DNA of 64,000 nt, taken from Micromonospora haikouensis (GTDB lineage: Bacteria; Actinomycetota; Actinomycetes; Mycobacteriales; Micromonosporaceae). This document shows, piece by piece, positions 42,974 to 51,214 of the stretch. The position numbers and the translations under genes were made by a program. The notes below the pieces were generated by a model. The model did no database searches and was not told where the DNA came from. It was given only the letters and a program-made list of their open reading frames with translations. Every line of letters starts with the position of its first letter. Positions within the stretch are counted from its first letter, which is position 1. Where the stretch lies: contig NZ_FMCW01000036.1 of the NCBI RefSeq assembly GCF_900091595.1, positions 1 through 64,000 of the forward strand, written 5' to 3'.

Positions 42974-43624
42974 GTGAGTCCGCGCCGAATCGACCCGACC
43001 CTGGCGACCGCCCTGCTGGAGGCCGCGGCCCGGCTGCTGGCCGAGGAGGGCGCCGCCGGCCTCACCACGCGCCGCCTCGCCGCCGCCGTGGGCGCCTCGA
43101 CCACGGCCGTCTACACGCACTTCGGCGGGATGGACAACCTGGTCCGGGCGATGGTGCACGAGGGCTTCGCCCGGCTGCACCGGCGGATGTCGACCGTGCG
43201 GGCCACCTCCGACGCGGTCGCCGACGTGATGGCCCTCGGGTACGCGTACCGGGCCAACTCCCTCGACCACCCGCAGCTCTACCAGGTCATGTTCGGCAGC
43301 GCCGCGCTCGGCGGGTTCGCCCTGTCCGAAGGCGACCGGCAGCACGGCAAGTACACGCTCCAGCCGCTGGTCGACGCGGTGGCCCGGGCCACCGAGCAGG
43401 GCCGGTTCCGGGCCGGGGACCCGCTGCTGGTCGCGCAGAACATGTGGATCGCCCTGCACGGGCTGGTGAGCCTCGAACTCGGCGGCTACCTGATCGACCC
43501 GTACGACGCCGACGTCTGCTTCGAGGCGCAGCTGCGCTCGCTGATGGCCGGCGCGGGCGACGACTACGAGGCGACCGCCGCCTCGCTGGCCCGGGCTCGC
43601 CGGCGGCGCTCCCCCCGCGCCTGA
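42974..43624 (+). CDS. TetR-family regulator
   Basis: A 216-residue TetR regulator with GTG start. The N-terminal HTH (about 10-55: ALLEAAARLLAEEGAAGLTTRRLAAAVGASTTAVYTHFGGMDNLV) and a C-terminal all-helical ligand domain are clear. The palindromic operator directly upstream suggests that it represses itself and the divergent carotenoid-oxygenase-like gene. The GMC oxidoreductase gene follows on the same strand 161 bases later. Confidence 0.88.
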   Translation: MSPRRIDPTLATALLEAAARLLAEEGAAGLTTRRLAAAVGASTTAVYTHFGGMDNLVRAMVHEGFARLHRRMSTVRATSDAVADVMALGYAYRANSLDHPQLYQVMFGSAALGGFALSEGDRQHGKYTLQPLVDAVARATEQGRFRAGDPLLVAQNMWIALHGLVSLELGGYLIDPYDADVCFEAQLRSLMAGAGDDYEATAASLARARRRRSPRA

Positions 43625-43785
43625 CAGCGCGCCGACGGCAGCGCACGGCAACGGCGGAGAAGCGACGCGCATCCCCCGGTGTGATGCTCAGGACGGGTCC
43701 CGAGCACGTCCGCAATGGAAGCGCATCCACTCCTGTCCGCCCACGCCGGCAGGATCGCCCATCCCCCACGCACCGAAGGACGCCG

Positions 43786-45327
43786 ATGATGCACGGAATC
43801 GATTATCTGGTGGTCGGATCCGGCTCCGCCGGAGCCGCGCTGGCCGCCCGGCTCAGTGAGGACCCCGCCCGCCGGGTGCTACTGCTGGAGGCGGGCCCCG
43901 ACTTCGCGACGGTGGCCGAGACGCCGACCGACCTGATCGACGGCAGCGCCATGTCGATGGACCGCCACGACTGGCACTTCAAAGCCGAGATCACCGACCG
44001 GCGGCGGATCATCTTCCCGCGCGGGAAGGTCACCGGCGGCTCCTCCGCCGTCGGCGCGACCATCGCGCTGCGCGGCACCCCGAACAACTTCGACGAGTGG
44101 GCCGAGCTGGGCAACCCGGCCTGGGCCTGGGACGAGGTGCTGCCGTTCTACAAGCGGCTCGAGGACGACCAGGACTTCGACAACGAATACCACGGCAAGG
44201 GCGGCCCCATCCCGATCCACCGGTTCACGCCCGACGAGATGACCCCGGTGCAGCACGTGTTCCGCGACGCCTGCGTCAAGGCCGGCTTCCCCGAGGTCGA
44301 GGACCACAACCACCCGGAGGCCACCGGCGTCGGCCCCATTCCGTCCAACCGCCAGGGCAGCCACCGGTTCTCCACCGCGATGGGGTACCTGGCCGAGGCA
44401 CGCGGCCGGGAGAACCTGGAGATCCGCTCCGGGGTCCAGGTCAACCGGGTGCTGTTCACCGGCAACCGGGCGCGCGGCGTCGAGGTCGCCAAGGCCGGCG
44501 GCGGCACGGAGGTGATCGAGGCCGGCACCGTCGTGCTGGCCGCCGGGGCGGTCAACTCGCCCGCCATCCTCATGCGCTCGGGCATCGGCCCGGCCGGTGA
44601 CCTGCGGCGGCTGGGCATCGACGTGGTGCTGGACCGGCCCGGGGTGGGCGCGGACCTGATCGACCACCCGCGCACCGGCGCGTTCATGGTGCCGCAGGAG
44701 GGGAGCTTCAGCCCCGAGGACCCGTTCCTGCAGACGATCCTGCGGACCACCGCGCCGGGTTCGACGGAGTTCAACGACCTCCAGTACTACATGATCAACC
44801 ACTTCGACCTGACGCTCTTCCCCGAGCTGCAGATGCTGGCCGCCGCGAAGACGATCTTCGGGGTGATGGTCGTGCACCAGCGGCCCGAGTCCCGGGGACG
44901 GCTCACCCTCACGTCGGCCGATCCCACCGCCCCGCCGGACGTCGTGCTCAACTTCCTCGACACCGAGCGCGACATCCAGACCCTCGTCGACGCCGTGCGC
45001 CAGTGCTGGCAGTTCATGCAGACCGCGGGCATCAACGACCAGGGGCAGCGGTTCGTGGTGCTCGGCGAGGACATGGTCGCCGACGACGAGCTGATGCGCC
45101 ACTACGTCAGGCTCAGCCTCGACAGCGGCTACCACCCCGTCGGCACCGCCCGGATGGGCGCGGCCGGCGACGAGGGGGCGGTGGTCGACGAGCGGCTGCG
45201 GGTGCACGGCACCGAGGGCCTCTACGTCTGCGACGCCTCCGTCATGCCGTCGATCGTCAACTGCAACACCAACCTCACCTCCATCATGATCGGTGAGCGG
45301 CTCGCCGACTGGCTCCGGCAGTCCTGA
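43786..45327 (+). CDS. GMC-family FAD oxidoreductase (enediyne E9-like)
   Basis: A 513-residue GMC oxidoreductase. FAD-binding VVGSGSAGAALAARL at 9-23, LLLEAGPD, GKVTGGSSAVGA, and C-terminal catalytic His450 in GYHPVGTARMG with Asn492/Asn494 in VNCNTNLT. The GMC-type E9 protein recurs in enediyne loci and may oxidise an alcohol or core intermediate. GAAGGA precedes two adjacent ATGs; the first (43786) is taken. A terminator follows. Confidence 0.9.
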   Translation: MMHGIDYLVVGSGSAGAALAARLSEDPARRVLLLEAGPDFATVAETPTDLIDGSAMSMDRHDWHFKAEITDRRRIIFPRGKVTGGSSAVGATIALRGTPNNFDEWAELGNPAWAWDEVLPFYKRLEDDQDFDNEYHGKGGPIPIHRFTPDEMTPVQHVFRDACVKAGFPEVEDHNHPEATGVGPIPSNRQGSHRFSTAMGYLAEARGRENLEIRSGVQVNRVLFTGNRARGVEVAKAGGGTEVIEAGTVVLAAGAVNSPAILMRSGIGPAGDLRRLGIDVVLDRPGVGADLIDHPRTGAFMVPQEGSFSPEDPFLQTILRTTAPGSTEFNDLQYYMINHFDLTLFPELQMLAAAKTIFGVMVVHQRPESRGRLTLTSADPTAPPDVVLNFLDTERDIQTLVDAVRQCWQFMQTAGINDQGQRFVVLGEDMVADDELMRHYVRLSLDSGYHPVGTARMGAAGDEGAVVDERLRVHGTEGLYVCDASVMPSIVNCNTNLTSIMIGERLADWLRQS

Positions 45328-45342
45328 CCGGTCCCCACCGAC

Positions 45343-45381
45343 ACGGGCGCCCCGCGGTGCGAAACCCCGCGGGGCGCCCGT
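45343..45381 (+). terminator. terminator after the GMC oxidoreductase
   Basis: Perfect 15-bp stem (45343-45357 with 45367-45381), 9-nt loop, 15 bases past the stop. Confidence 0.88.
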
Positions 45382-45520
45382 CTCACTGTGGGCCCTGGGG
45401 GGTCGGGGCCTGCCTGGGGTCTCGTGGCCTGGGTCTCGCGACCTGGGGCGGTCCGGGAACGGGCACGGTGGCCGGCGACGCGACGCGGCGCGTGCCGCCT
45501 CCGGCACACTCGCGTGCCGA

Positions 45521-45658
45521 CTAGGGAGCTGAGTCAGCTACGACATCACGTCGGATCACGCCGGCCAGCGCGGTGCCCCGGGGGCCGGGCCGGTGCTGCC
45601 CGGCTCGCCGGCAGGCACCACGCTGGCCGGTGATGTCGTAGCTGACTCAGCTCCCTAG
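45521..45658. mobile_element. 138-bp MITE-like element with perfect 29-bp terminal inverted repeats
   Basis: The arms 45521-45549 and 45630-45658 are exact inverted copies, beginning and ending in CTAG. Further in, CGGCCAGCGCGGTGCC (left) and the complement of the right side match at 15 of 16 positions after a 12-bp offset. Each arm contains its own palindrome AGCTGA-G-TCAGCT (left copy 45527-45539). There is no ORF inside. It stands between two separate terminators, so termination does not explain it. If the outer CTAG is a target duplication, the element would resemble non-autonomous IS5-type MITEs (YTAR targets). Confidence 0.6.
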
Positions 45659-45850
45659 GCGCCGGCGGGACCAACCTCTACCGACCGCTGCAGGCGGGGC
45701 CGACCACTGTAGGCGGGTCCCCGCGCGCCCTCAGGCCGACACTGCCGGCAGGCCGGCACCGCAGCCGCCTGAGACAGGCAGCGCCCGACAGCCGCCGCCC
45801 GACACGACGCGGGCCGCCCGCCGGATGGCAGACGGCCCGAGGCGCGACCA

Positions 45851-45903
45851 CGCGGTGTACGGAGCGCCCAGGGGGGTGTGGGACCGACGCTCCGTACACC
45901 GCG
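45851..45903 (-). terminator. terminator of the MFS exporter gene
   Basis: Perfect 16-bp stem (45851-45866 with 45888-45903), 21-nt loop, 23 bases after the exporter stop on the minus strand. Confidence 0.8.
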
Positions 45904-45926
45904 GTCGACAGGCGCGCTGGGGGCGC

Positions 45927-47396
45927 CTAGACCGTGTTCTCGCTGACCTTTCGCGGCACGGGCACCGGCGCGGGCTGCTGCGCCTCGGCCGTGGGCACCG
46001 GCTCCTGCCGCTCGGCGGCGGACGACGACGGCCCGGCCGGGACGCCCCGGTCCCGCAGGCCGATCCAGATCAGCGCCACGGACACCAGGATCACCACGAT
46101 CTGCACCTGCATGGCGAAGTGGACGCCGTCCAGCACGTCCGTGCGGGCGGCCACGAGCGCCCCGAAGATCGGGATGCCGATGGTGACCGCAATCTGCTGG
46201 GCCAGGGTGGCCAGGCCGGTCGCCAGGCCCTGCTGCGAGTCGTCCAGGCCGGAGGTGGCGGTCACCGTGTAGGCGACGACGGCCGTGACGTGCCCGAAGT
46301 ACATCAGGAACAGCGACGGCACGATCAGGGCTAGGCTCGGCGTGGTCGACGTGCCGGTCAGCAGCAGCGGGACGGTGGTCAGGCCCTGCGCCAGCAGGCC
46401 GACGGCGAGGACGTTGCGGTAGCCGTACCTGCCGATCATGCGGCCGGCGATGACGCCGGCGACGACGGCCACCAGGCCCGGCCCGCCGAACACCAGACCG
46501 GTGGTGAACGGGGCCATCTTGAGCACGTCCTGCATGTAGAGGGTGAGGCCGAAGTTGACGCCGCTGGCCATCACGAAGGCGACGATGCCGCCGTAGTTGC
46601 CCCACTTGATGTTCGGCCGGTTGAGCAGGGTCAGCGACACCAGGGGCGCCTTGGCCTTCAGCTCGACGAACCAGAAGGCCGCGATGAGCACCGCGCCGAT
46701 GACGAGGCCGATCCAGCTCTGCATGCTCACGCCGTAGACCAGGGCGAGCAGGCCGGCGGTGACCGTGACGGCGCCCGGCACGTCGAGCTTGATGCCGGCG
46801 GGACGGACGCTCTCCTTGATCACCAGCGGGGTCAGCACCATGATGGCGACCGCCACCGGCACGTTGATCCAGAACGCCCAGCGCCAGTCCAGGGCGCTGA
46901 CCAGGCTGCCGCCGACCAGGGCGCCGACGGTGAAGCCACCGGAGAGCAGCGCGCCGTTGAGGCCCAGCACCCGGGCGCGGGCCCGCTCGTCGGAGACGGT
47001 GGTGATCAGCAGCGCCATCGCGGCCGGGATGGCGATCGCGTTGGCGAAGCCCTGCAGCACGCGGGCGCTGAGCAGCATCGTCGCGTTGGTCGCGAAGCCG
47101 CCGAGCAGCGAGGCCACGGTGAGCAGCGCGATGCCGGTCAGGAACAGCCGCCGCCGGCCGAACAGGTCGGCGACCCGGCCGAACAGGAGCGTGAAGCCGG
47201 CGGCGGGCAGCGCGTACGCGCTGGCCACCCACGGCAGGTCGGCCAGCGAGAGGCCGACGCCCTCCCCCATGCGGGGCAGCGCCACGTTGAGGATGGAAAA
47301 GTCGACCGACAGCATGAACTGCGCGCCGAGCAGGACGAATAGGGCAAGTTTCTGCGCGGAGCTGAGCTGCTCCGACGTGCTCTGGTTCTCCGCCAT
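45927..47396 (-). CDS. DHA2-type MFS multidrug exporter
   Basis: A 489-residue transporter with 14 predicted TM helices, the DHA2 (EmrB/QacA-like) architecture used for enediyne and other antibiotic efflux. Motif A-like GRVADLFGRRRLFL lies after TM2, and motif C-like GFTVGALVGGSLV is present. The ATG at 47396 is preferred to the GTG two codons upstream. The tail is Pro/Ala/Val-rich. It is a likely self-resistance exporter. The upstream region carries two inverted repeats, including one shared with the XRE regulator gene. Confidence 0.88.
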   Translation of the reverse strand: MAENQSTSEQLSSAQKLALFVLLGAQFMLSVDFSILNVALPRMGEGVGLSLADLPWVASAYALPAAGFTLLFGRVADLFGRRRLFLTGIALLTVASLLGGFATNATMLLSARVLQGFANAIAIPAAMALLITTVSDERARARVLGLNGALLSGGFTVGALVGGSLVSALDWRWAFWINVPVAVAIMVLTPLVIKESVRPAGIKLDVPGAVTVTAGLLALVYGVSMQSWIGLVIGAVLIAAFWFVELKAKAPLVSLTLLNRPNIKWGNYGGIVAFVMASGVNFGLTLYMQDVLKMAPFTTGLVFGGPGLVAVVAGVIAGRMIGRYGYRNVLAVGLLAQGLTTVPLLLTGTSTTPSLALIVPSLFLMYFGHVTAVVAYTVTATSGLDDSQQGLATGLATLAQQIAVTIGIPIFGALVAARTDVLDGVHFAMQVQIVVILVSVALIWIGLRDRGVPAGPSSSAAERQEPVPTAEAQQPAPVPVPRKVSENTV

Positions 47397-47408
47397 GACC
47401 ACGAACCC

Positions 47409-47433
47409 TAGGTAGCCGCGGCCCTGCTACCTA
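47409..47433. promoter_or_regulatory. 8-bp inverted repeat next to the exporter start
   Basis: TAGGTAGC (47409-47416) and GCTACCTA (47426-47433), 9-nt spacer, 13 bases upstream of the exporter ATG. Possible operator or leader hairpin. Confidence 0.4.
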
Positions 47434-47447
47434 TCCCCCTGCCATGC

Positions 47448-47465
47448 GTACCACTGGCAGTGGCA
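47448..47465. promoter_or_regulatory. putative XRE/MmyB-type operator upstream of the exporter
   Basis: GTACCACTGGCAGTGGCA, centred on the palindrome CCACTG-G-CAGTGG, 52 bases before the exporter ATG. It is near-identical to the site at 51173-51190 upstream of the XRE gene (16 of 18 bases). Confidence 0.65.
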
Positions 47466-47599
47466 CCCTCGGCACCCGCCGTGCCGGTCCCGTTCCACGC
47501 TACCCGCACGGCGCTCTCTTCGAGCTTGCTCTATTTCCCGCCCGCCGTCGAGAGGCACCGGCTGCCCGGGGACCGCGACCCCGGGCAGCCGGCGGGCGA

Positions 47600-48400
47600 T
47601 CAGTCGACGAGCACTCCGCATCCGACGGTGGTGATCGAGCCGGTGAGGCCGCTGGACAGGTCCGAGGCGAGGTACACGGCGGTGCCGGCCACGTCGGCCA
47701 GGGTCACCGCCCGGCCCAGCAGCGGGTTCGGCATGCCCGGCTTGGCGGCGAGCATGTCCTCCAGCGTCGCCCCGTTGGCCTCGGCCGCGCGCCGCCACGT
47801 CTCGCGGACGTACGAGCCGTGCTGCACGCTCTCCGGGATCGCGTCGGGCCGCAGGCAGACCACCCGCACCCCGAACGGGCCCACCTCGCCGGCCAGTTCC
47901 CGGGCCAGCGACTCGATGCCGGCGCAGGCCACGCCGAAGCCGCCCGAGGGCATGGGCGCCCGCGCGGCGGACGTCGACAGCACCACGATGGCCCCGCTGC
48001 GCTGCTCCACCATCCGCCGCGCCGCCGCCGCAGTGGTGAGGAACTGGGTGCGCACGAAGGTGTTCATCGGCAGCAGGAAGTCGTCCAGGGACAGCTCGCG
48101 CAGCGGGACGCCCTGCACGTGGTCCAGGCCGACGGCGTTGAACGACACGTCGATGCTCCCGGCCCGCTCGGCGACCAGCTCCGCGTGGGCGTCGACCGCC
48201 TCCGGGTCGAGCGCGTCGACCTGGTGGGCGTACGCCCGGCCGCCGTCGGCGGCGATCTCCTTGGCGAGCATCTCGACCCGGTCCAGGTGGTGGCCGGCCA
48301 GGTACACGGTGGCGCCCTCCCGGGCGTAGGCGCGCGACACCGCGCTGCCCAGCGCGCCCGCGGCGCCGTAGACGATCGCCGTCCTGTTCTCCAGCAGCAT
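47600..48400 (-). CDS. SDR-fold protein lacking the catalytic Tyr and Lys
   Basis: A 266-residue SDR-fold protein. The cofactor loop YGAAGALGS (11-19) and NAVG (88-91) are kept and Ser is present (LSTSAA, 142-144), but the YxxxK position reads F155-G-V-A-C159, so both catalytic Tyr and Lys are replaced. It may be a pseudoenzyme, bind NAD(P) for structural or sensing purposes, or use another residue. GAGGGG precedes the ATG. It lies between the exporter and the sigma-factor gene on the same strand. Confidence 0.75.
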   Translation of the reverse strand: MLLENRTAIVYGAAGALGSAVSRAYAREGATVYLAGHHLDRVEMLAKEIAADGGRAYAHQVDALDPEAVDAHAELVAERAGSIDVSFNAVGLDHVQGVPLRELSLDDFLLPMNTFVRTQFLTTAAAARRMVEQRSGAIVVLSTSAARAPMPSGGFGVACAGIESLARELAGEVGPFGVRVVCLRPDAIPESVQHGSYVRETWRRAAEANGATLEDMLAAKPGMPNPLLGRAVTLADVAGTAVYLASDLSSGLTGSITTVGCGVLVD

Positions 48401-48495
48401 GTCTGATCCCCTCGTCGTGGGCGGGTCCGGCGGCGCCGGACCGGGTTCGTCAGACCGACGGGCGACCCTCGGGGAAATATACATTTGCTGCCGAT

Positions 48496-49755
48496 TTATT
48501 TGGCTTGATCCGCAGAGGTGCCGGTCACCTCCGCCAGGCGGTCCCGCAGGTAGCGGCGCTCGACGTCGTTGCCGGCGAGCCCGAGCGCCCGCCGGTACGC
48601 CCCGGCCGCGTCGTCCCGCCGGCCGAGCCGGCGCAGCAGGTCGGCGCGGACGGCCGGGACGAGGTGGTGACCGGCCAGCTCGCCGGAGCGCTCCACCTGC
48701 TCCAGCAGCTCCAGCCCGCGCAGCGGGCCGTGCGCCATCGCGACCGCCACCGCCCGGTTGAGCAGCACCACGGCCGAGGGCGTCAGCTCGGCCAGCTCGG
48801 CGTAGAGCCCGGCGATCTGGGCCCAGTCGGTGCGCGCGGCGTCGGGGGCGCTCGCGTGGCAGGCCGCGATCGCCGCCTGCACCTGGTAGGGGCCCGGCCG
48901 CCCGTGGCGCAGCGCCCGCTCCAGCAGGTCCATCCCCTCGGCGATGCGGCCCCGGTCCCACCGTCGGCGGTCCTGCCGCTCCAGCGGCACCAGGTCGCCG
49001 TGCGCGTCCGTGCGGGCGTCGCGCCGGGCGTCGTGCAACAGCATCAGCGCGAGCAGCCCGAGGGTCTCCGGGTCGTCGGGCAGCAGCCGGGCCAGCAGGC
49101 GGGCCAGCCGCACGGCCTCCGCGCACAGCCCGCGCCGCAGCAGGTCCGCGCCGGCCGTGGCGGCGTACCCCTCGGTGAACAGCAGGTACAGCACCGCGCG
49201 CACCGCCGCGGCCCGGCCGGGCAGCTCGGCGGCCGGCGGCAACTCGCCGCGCAGGCCGGCCTCGCGGACGCCACGCCGGGCCCGCACCAGCCGCTGCGCG
49301 AGGGTGCCCGGCGTGACCAGGAGGGCGCGGGCGATCTCGTCCGGGCCGAACCCCACGACGGTACGCAGGGTCAGCGCGACCTGCGACGTCAGCGACAGCG
49401 CGGGATGGCAGCAGGTGAAGATCAGCCGGAGCTGGGCGTCGCGGATCACCGGCGGCACCGGCGGGGCGTCGTCGTACGCCGACAGGGTGACCGCGGCCTC
49501 GCGCAGCCGGGCGGCGGCCATGCTCTCGTGCCGCAGCCGGTCGACGGCCCGGTTGCGTGCCACGGTCGTCAGCCAGGCCCCGGGCCGGCGTGGCACTCCC
49601 TCGCCGCGCCAGCGCTGCACCGCGGCGGCGAACGCGTCCTGCACGCAGTCCTCGGCCAGGGCCCGGTCCCCGGTGAGGGCGACCAGTGTGCCGACGAGCT
49701 GGCGGTATTCCCGGCGGAACGCCGCGGCCACGGCGGCGTCGACCGTGAAGGTCAC
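48496..49755 (-). CDS. ECF42-type RNA polymerase sigma factor with TPR-like C-terminal extension
   Basis: A 419-residue sigma factor. Sigma2 (about 10-75: YRQLVGTLVALTGDRALAEDCVQDAFAAAV, NRAVDRLRH) and sigma4 (about 105-175: LTLRTVVGFGPDEIARALLVTPGTLAQRLVRARR) are followed by a 240-residue helical, TPR-like tail (DUF6596-type: VLYLLFTEGYAAT, LLNRAVAVAMAHGP, YRRALGLAGNDVERRYL). This architecture plus the overlapping YCII gene define the ECF42 group, which has no anti-sigma factor. The GTG overlaps the YCII stop. Confidence 0.9.
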   Translation of the reverse strand: MTFTVDAAVAAAFRREYRQLVGTLVALTGDRALAEDCVQDAFAAAVQRWRGEGVPRRPGAWLTTVARNRAVDRLRHESMAAARLREAAVTLSAYDDAPPVPPVIRDAQLRLIFTCCHPALSLTSQVALTLRTVVGFGPDEIARALLVTPGTLAQRLVRARRGVREAGLRGELPPAAELPGRAAAVRAVLYLLFTEGYAATAGADLLRRGLCAEAVRLARLLARLLPDDPETLGLLALMLLHDARRDARTDAHGDLVPLERQDRRRWDRGRIAEGMDLLERALRHGRPGPYQVQAAIAACHASAPDAARTDWAQIAGLYAELAELTPSAVVLLNRAVAVAMAHGPLRGLELLEQVERSGELAGHHLVPAVRADLLRRLGRRDDAAGAYRRALGLAGNDVERRYLRDRLAEVTGTSADQAK

Positions 49756-50090
49756 CGGCTCCAGACCGGCCTCACCTCGATGACGCCCAGCTCGGCGAAC
49801 GGGTGCAGGGCGGCCAGCTCCGTCGCCTCGTCGAGGTCGGCGCAGCGCAGCAGGACGAACCCGCCCACCTGCTCCCGGGCCTCGACGAACGGCCCGTCGG
49901 AGACCAGCGTGGCACCGGCCCGGGAGCGCACCGTGCGGCCGGCGCGGCCGGGGCGCAGGCGCTGCCCGCCCGCGAACGCCCCGCGCCGGCGCACCTCGTC
50001 GAGCCAGGCCCGGTGCCGGGGGTGGTCGTCGATCTCCGCGGGGCTCAGCTCGCCGGCCTCGTCGTGATAGATCACCAGTGCGTACTCCAC
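49752..50090 (-). CDS. YCII/DGPF-domain protein, ECF42 partner
   Basis: A 112-residue YCII-related protein (EYALVIYHDEAG at the start, VSDGPFVEAREQVGGFVLL containing the DGPF signature). The GTG at 50090 has GGGAGG 6 bases upstream; longer starts add an atypical leader. YCII/DGPF genes are the hallmark neighbours of ECF42 sigma factors and are thought to be regulated by or to modulate them. It is translationally coupled to the sigma gene. Confidence 0.88.
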   Translation of the reverse strand: MEYALVIYHDEAGELSPAEIDDHPRHRAWLDEVRRRGAFAGGQRLRPGRAGRTVRSRAGATLVSDGPFVEAREQVGGFVLLRCADLDEATELAALHPFAELGVIEVRPVWSR

Positions 50091-50200
50091 CCTCGCCCTC
50101 CCAGGTCCGCGCATTACAACGAGGCAGCACGCAGGAAGAAGCGGGGGGTGTTCGGCTCGGCCAGTCTTGGTGCAATCCATGCCCGCCGAGGAGGCATCCC

Positions 50201-51085
50201 ATGCGTCAATCACAGGTCACCGTCAACGGTGTCGACATCGCATACCGTGAGTTCGGCGAGGGCCCCCTGGCCCTGCTGGTGCACGGTTTCCCGTTCACCC
50301 CCAACTCGTTCCGGCACCTGGTGCCGGTGCTGGTCGACGCCGGCTACCGGGTGGTGACGCCGTGGACCCGCGGCTTCGCCCCCAGCTCCGTCCCGCCGCC
50401 GGGCCGCGAGCACATCCGCGACATGGTGGCCGACGTCAACGCGCTGCACGAGGTGCTCGGCGGCGACGAGCGGGCGGTGCTGATCGGGCACGACTTCGGG
50501 GCCGCCGTCGCGTGGGCCGCCGTGGTGCAGGCGCCGGAGCGCTGGTCGCGGCTGGTCGCCTGTGACGTGCCGCCGTTCCAGTTCTTCGGCGAGTACCTGC
50601 TCGACCCCCGGGGCATCAACGTCCAGGCCCACTTCTGGTTCTTCCAGATGGCCGCCGCCGACGAGCTGGTCGCCGCCAACGACCTGGCCTTCCTGGAGTT
50701 CATGCTGCACAAGTACTCCCGCGACGGCTACGACGTCACGCAGGACCTGGCCGACATCCGGGCCGCCCTGGGCAAGCCGGAGAACCTGCACGCCGCCCTG
50801 GGCATGTACCGGACCAACTTCCCGCCGGCGACGTTCGGCACCCCCGAGTGGGGGGCCGAGCAGGGGGCGCTGTGGGGCGCCCTGCCGACGCAGCCGACGC
50901 TGAACATCTTCGGCGTGCAGGACGTCGCCTTCGCGATGAACGAGGAGAAGCTGGCCCGGATCGTCGAGGCCCTGCCGAAGGGGTCGGCCGGCGCGCTGGT
51001 CCCCGACTCGCGGCACGTCCCGCTGACCGAACAGCCGGAGATCACCAACGCCCACATCCTGCGCTTCCTGACCGAAACGGCCTGA
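50201..51085 (+). CDS. alpha/beta hydrolase with epoxide-hydrolase-type Asp nucleophile
   Basis: A 294-residue alpha/beta hydrolase. Oxyanion segment VHGFPFTPNSF, nucleophile elbow IGHDFGAAVAW with Asp98 instead of Ser, and catalytic His in DSRHVPLTEQP near 268. The Asp nucleophile is the mark of epoxide hydrolases and haloalkane/fluoroacetate dehalogenases. Epoxide hydrolases open core epoxides in several enediyne pathways, so the gene is a tailoring candidate, though it also resembles generic regulator-linked hydrolases. GAGGAGG precedes the ATG. It is divergent from the YCII/ECF42 pair. Confidence 0.8.
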   Translation: MRQSQVTVNGVDIAYREFGEGPLALLVHGFPFTPNSFRHLVPVLVDAGYRVVTPWTRGFAPSSVPPPGREHIRDMVADVNALHEVLGGDERAVLIGHDFGAAVAWAAVVQAPERWSRLVACDVPPFQFFGEYLLDPRGINVQAHFWFFQMAAADELVAANDLAFLEFMLHKYSRDGYDVTQDLADIRAALGKPENLHAALGMYRTNFPPATFGTPEWGAEQGALWGALPTQPTLNIFGVQDVAFAMNEEKLARIVEALPKGSAGALVPDSRHVPLTEQPEITNAHILRFLTETA

Positions 51086-51172
51086 CCGTCCGATCAGGAC
51101 ACTAGTCCGGCTCCGGCCGGGTCCGGCGGACTCCGCCCGCCCGGCCGGAAACCGTTGGTACTCCTACGGTGG

Positions 51173-51190
51173 GTACCACTGACAGTGTCA
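51173..51190. promoter_or_regulatory. putative XRE autoregulatory operator
   Basis: GTACCACTGACAGTGTCA (palindromic CACTG-A-CAGTG core), 24 bases before the XRE start codon; the partner of the site at 47448-47465. Confidence 0.65.
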
Positions 51191-51214
51191 TGCTCGTCGG
51201 TCATACTGAGTCGC

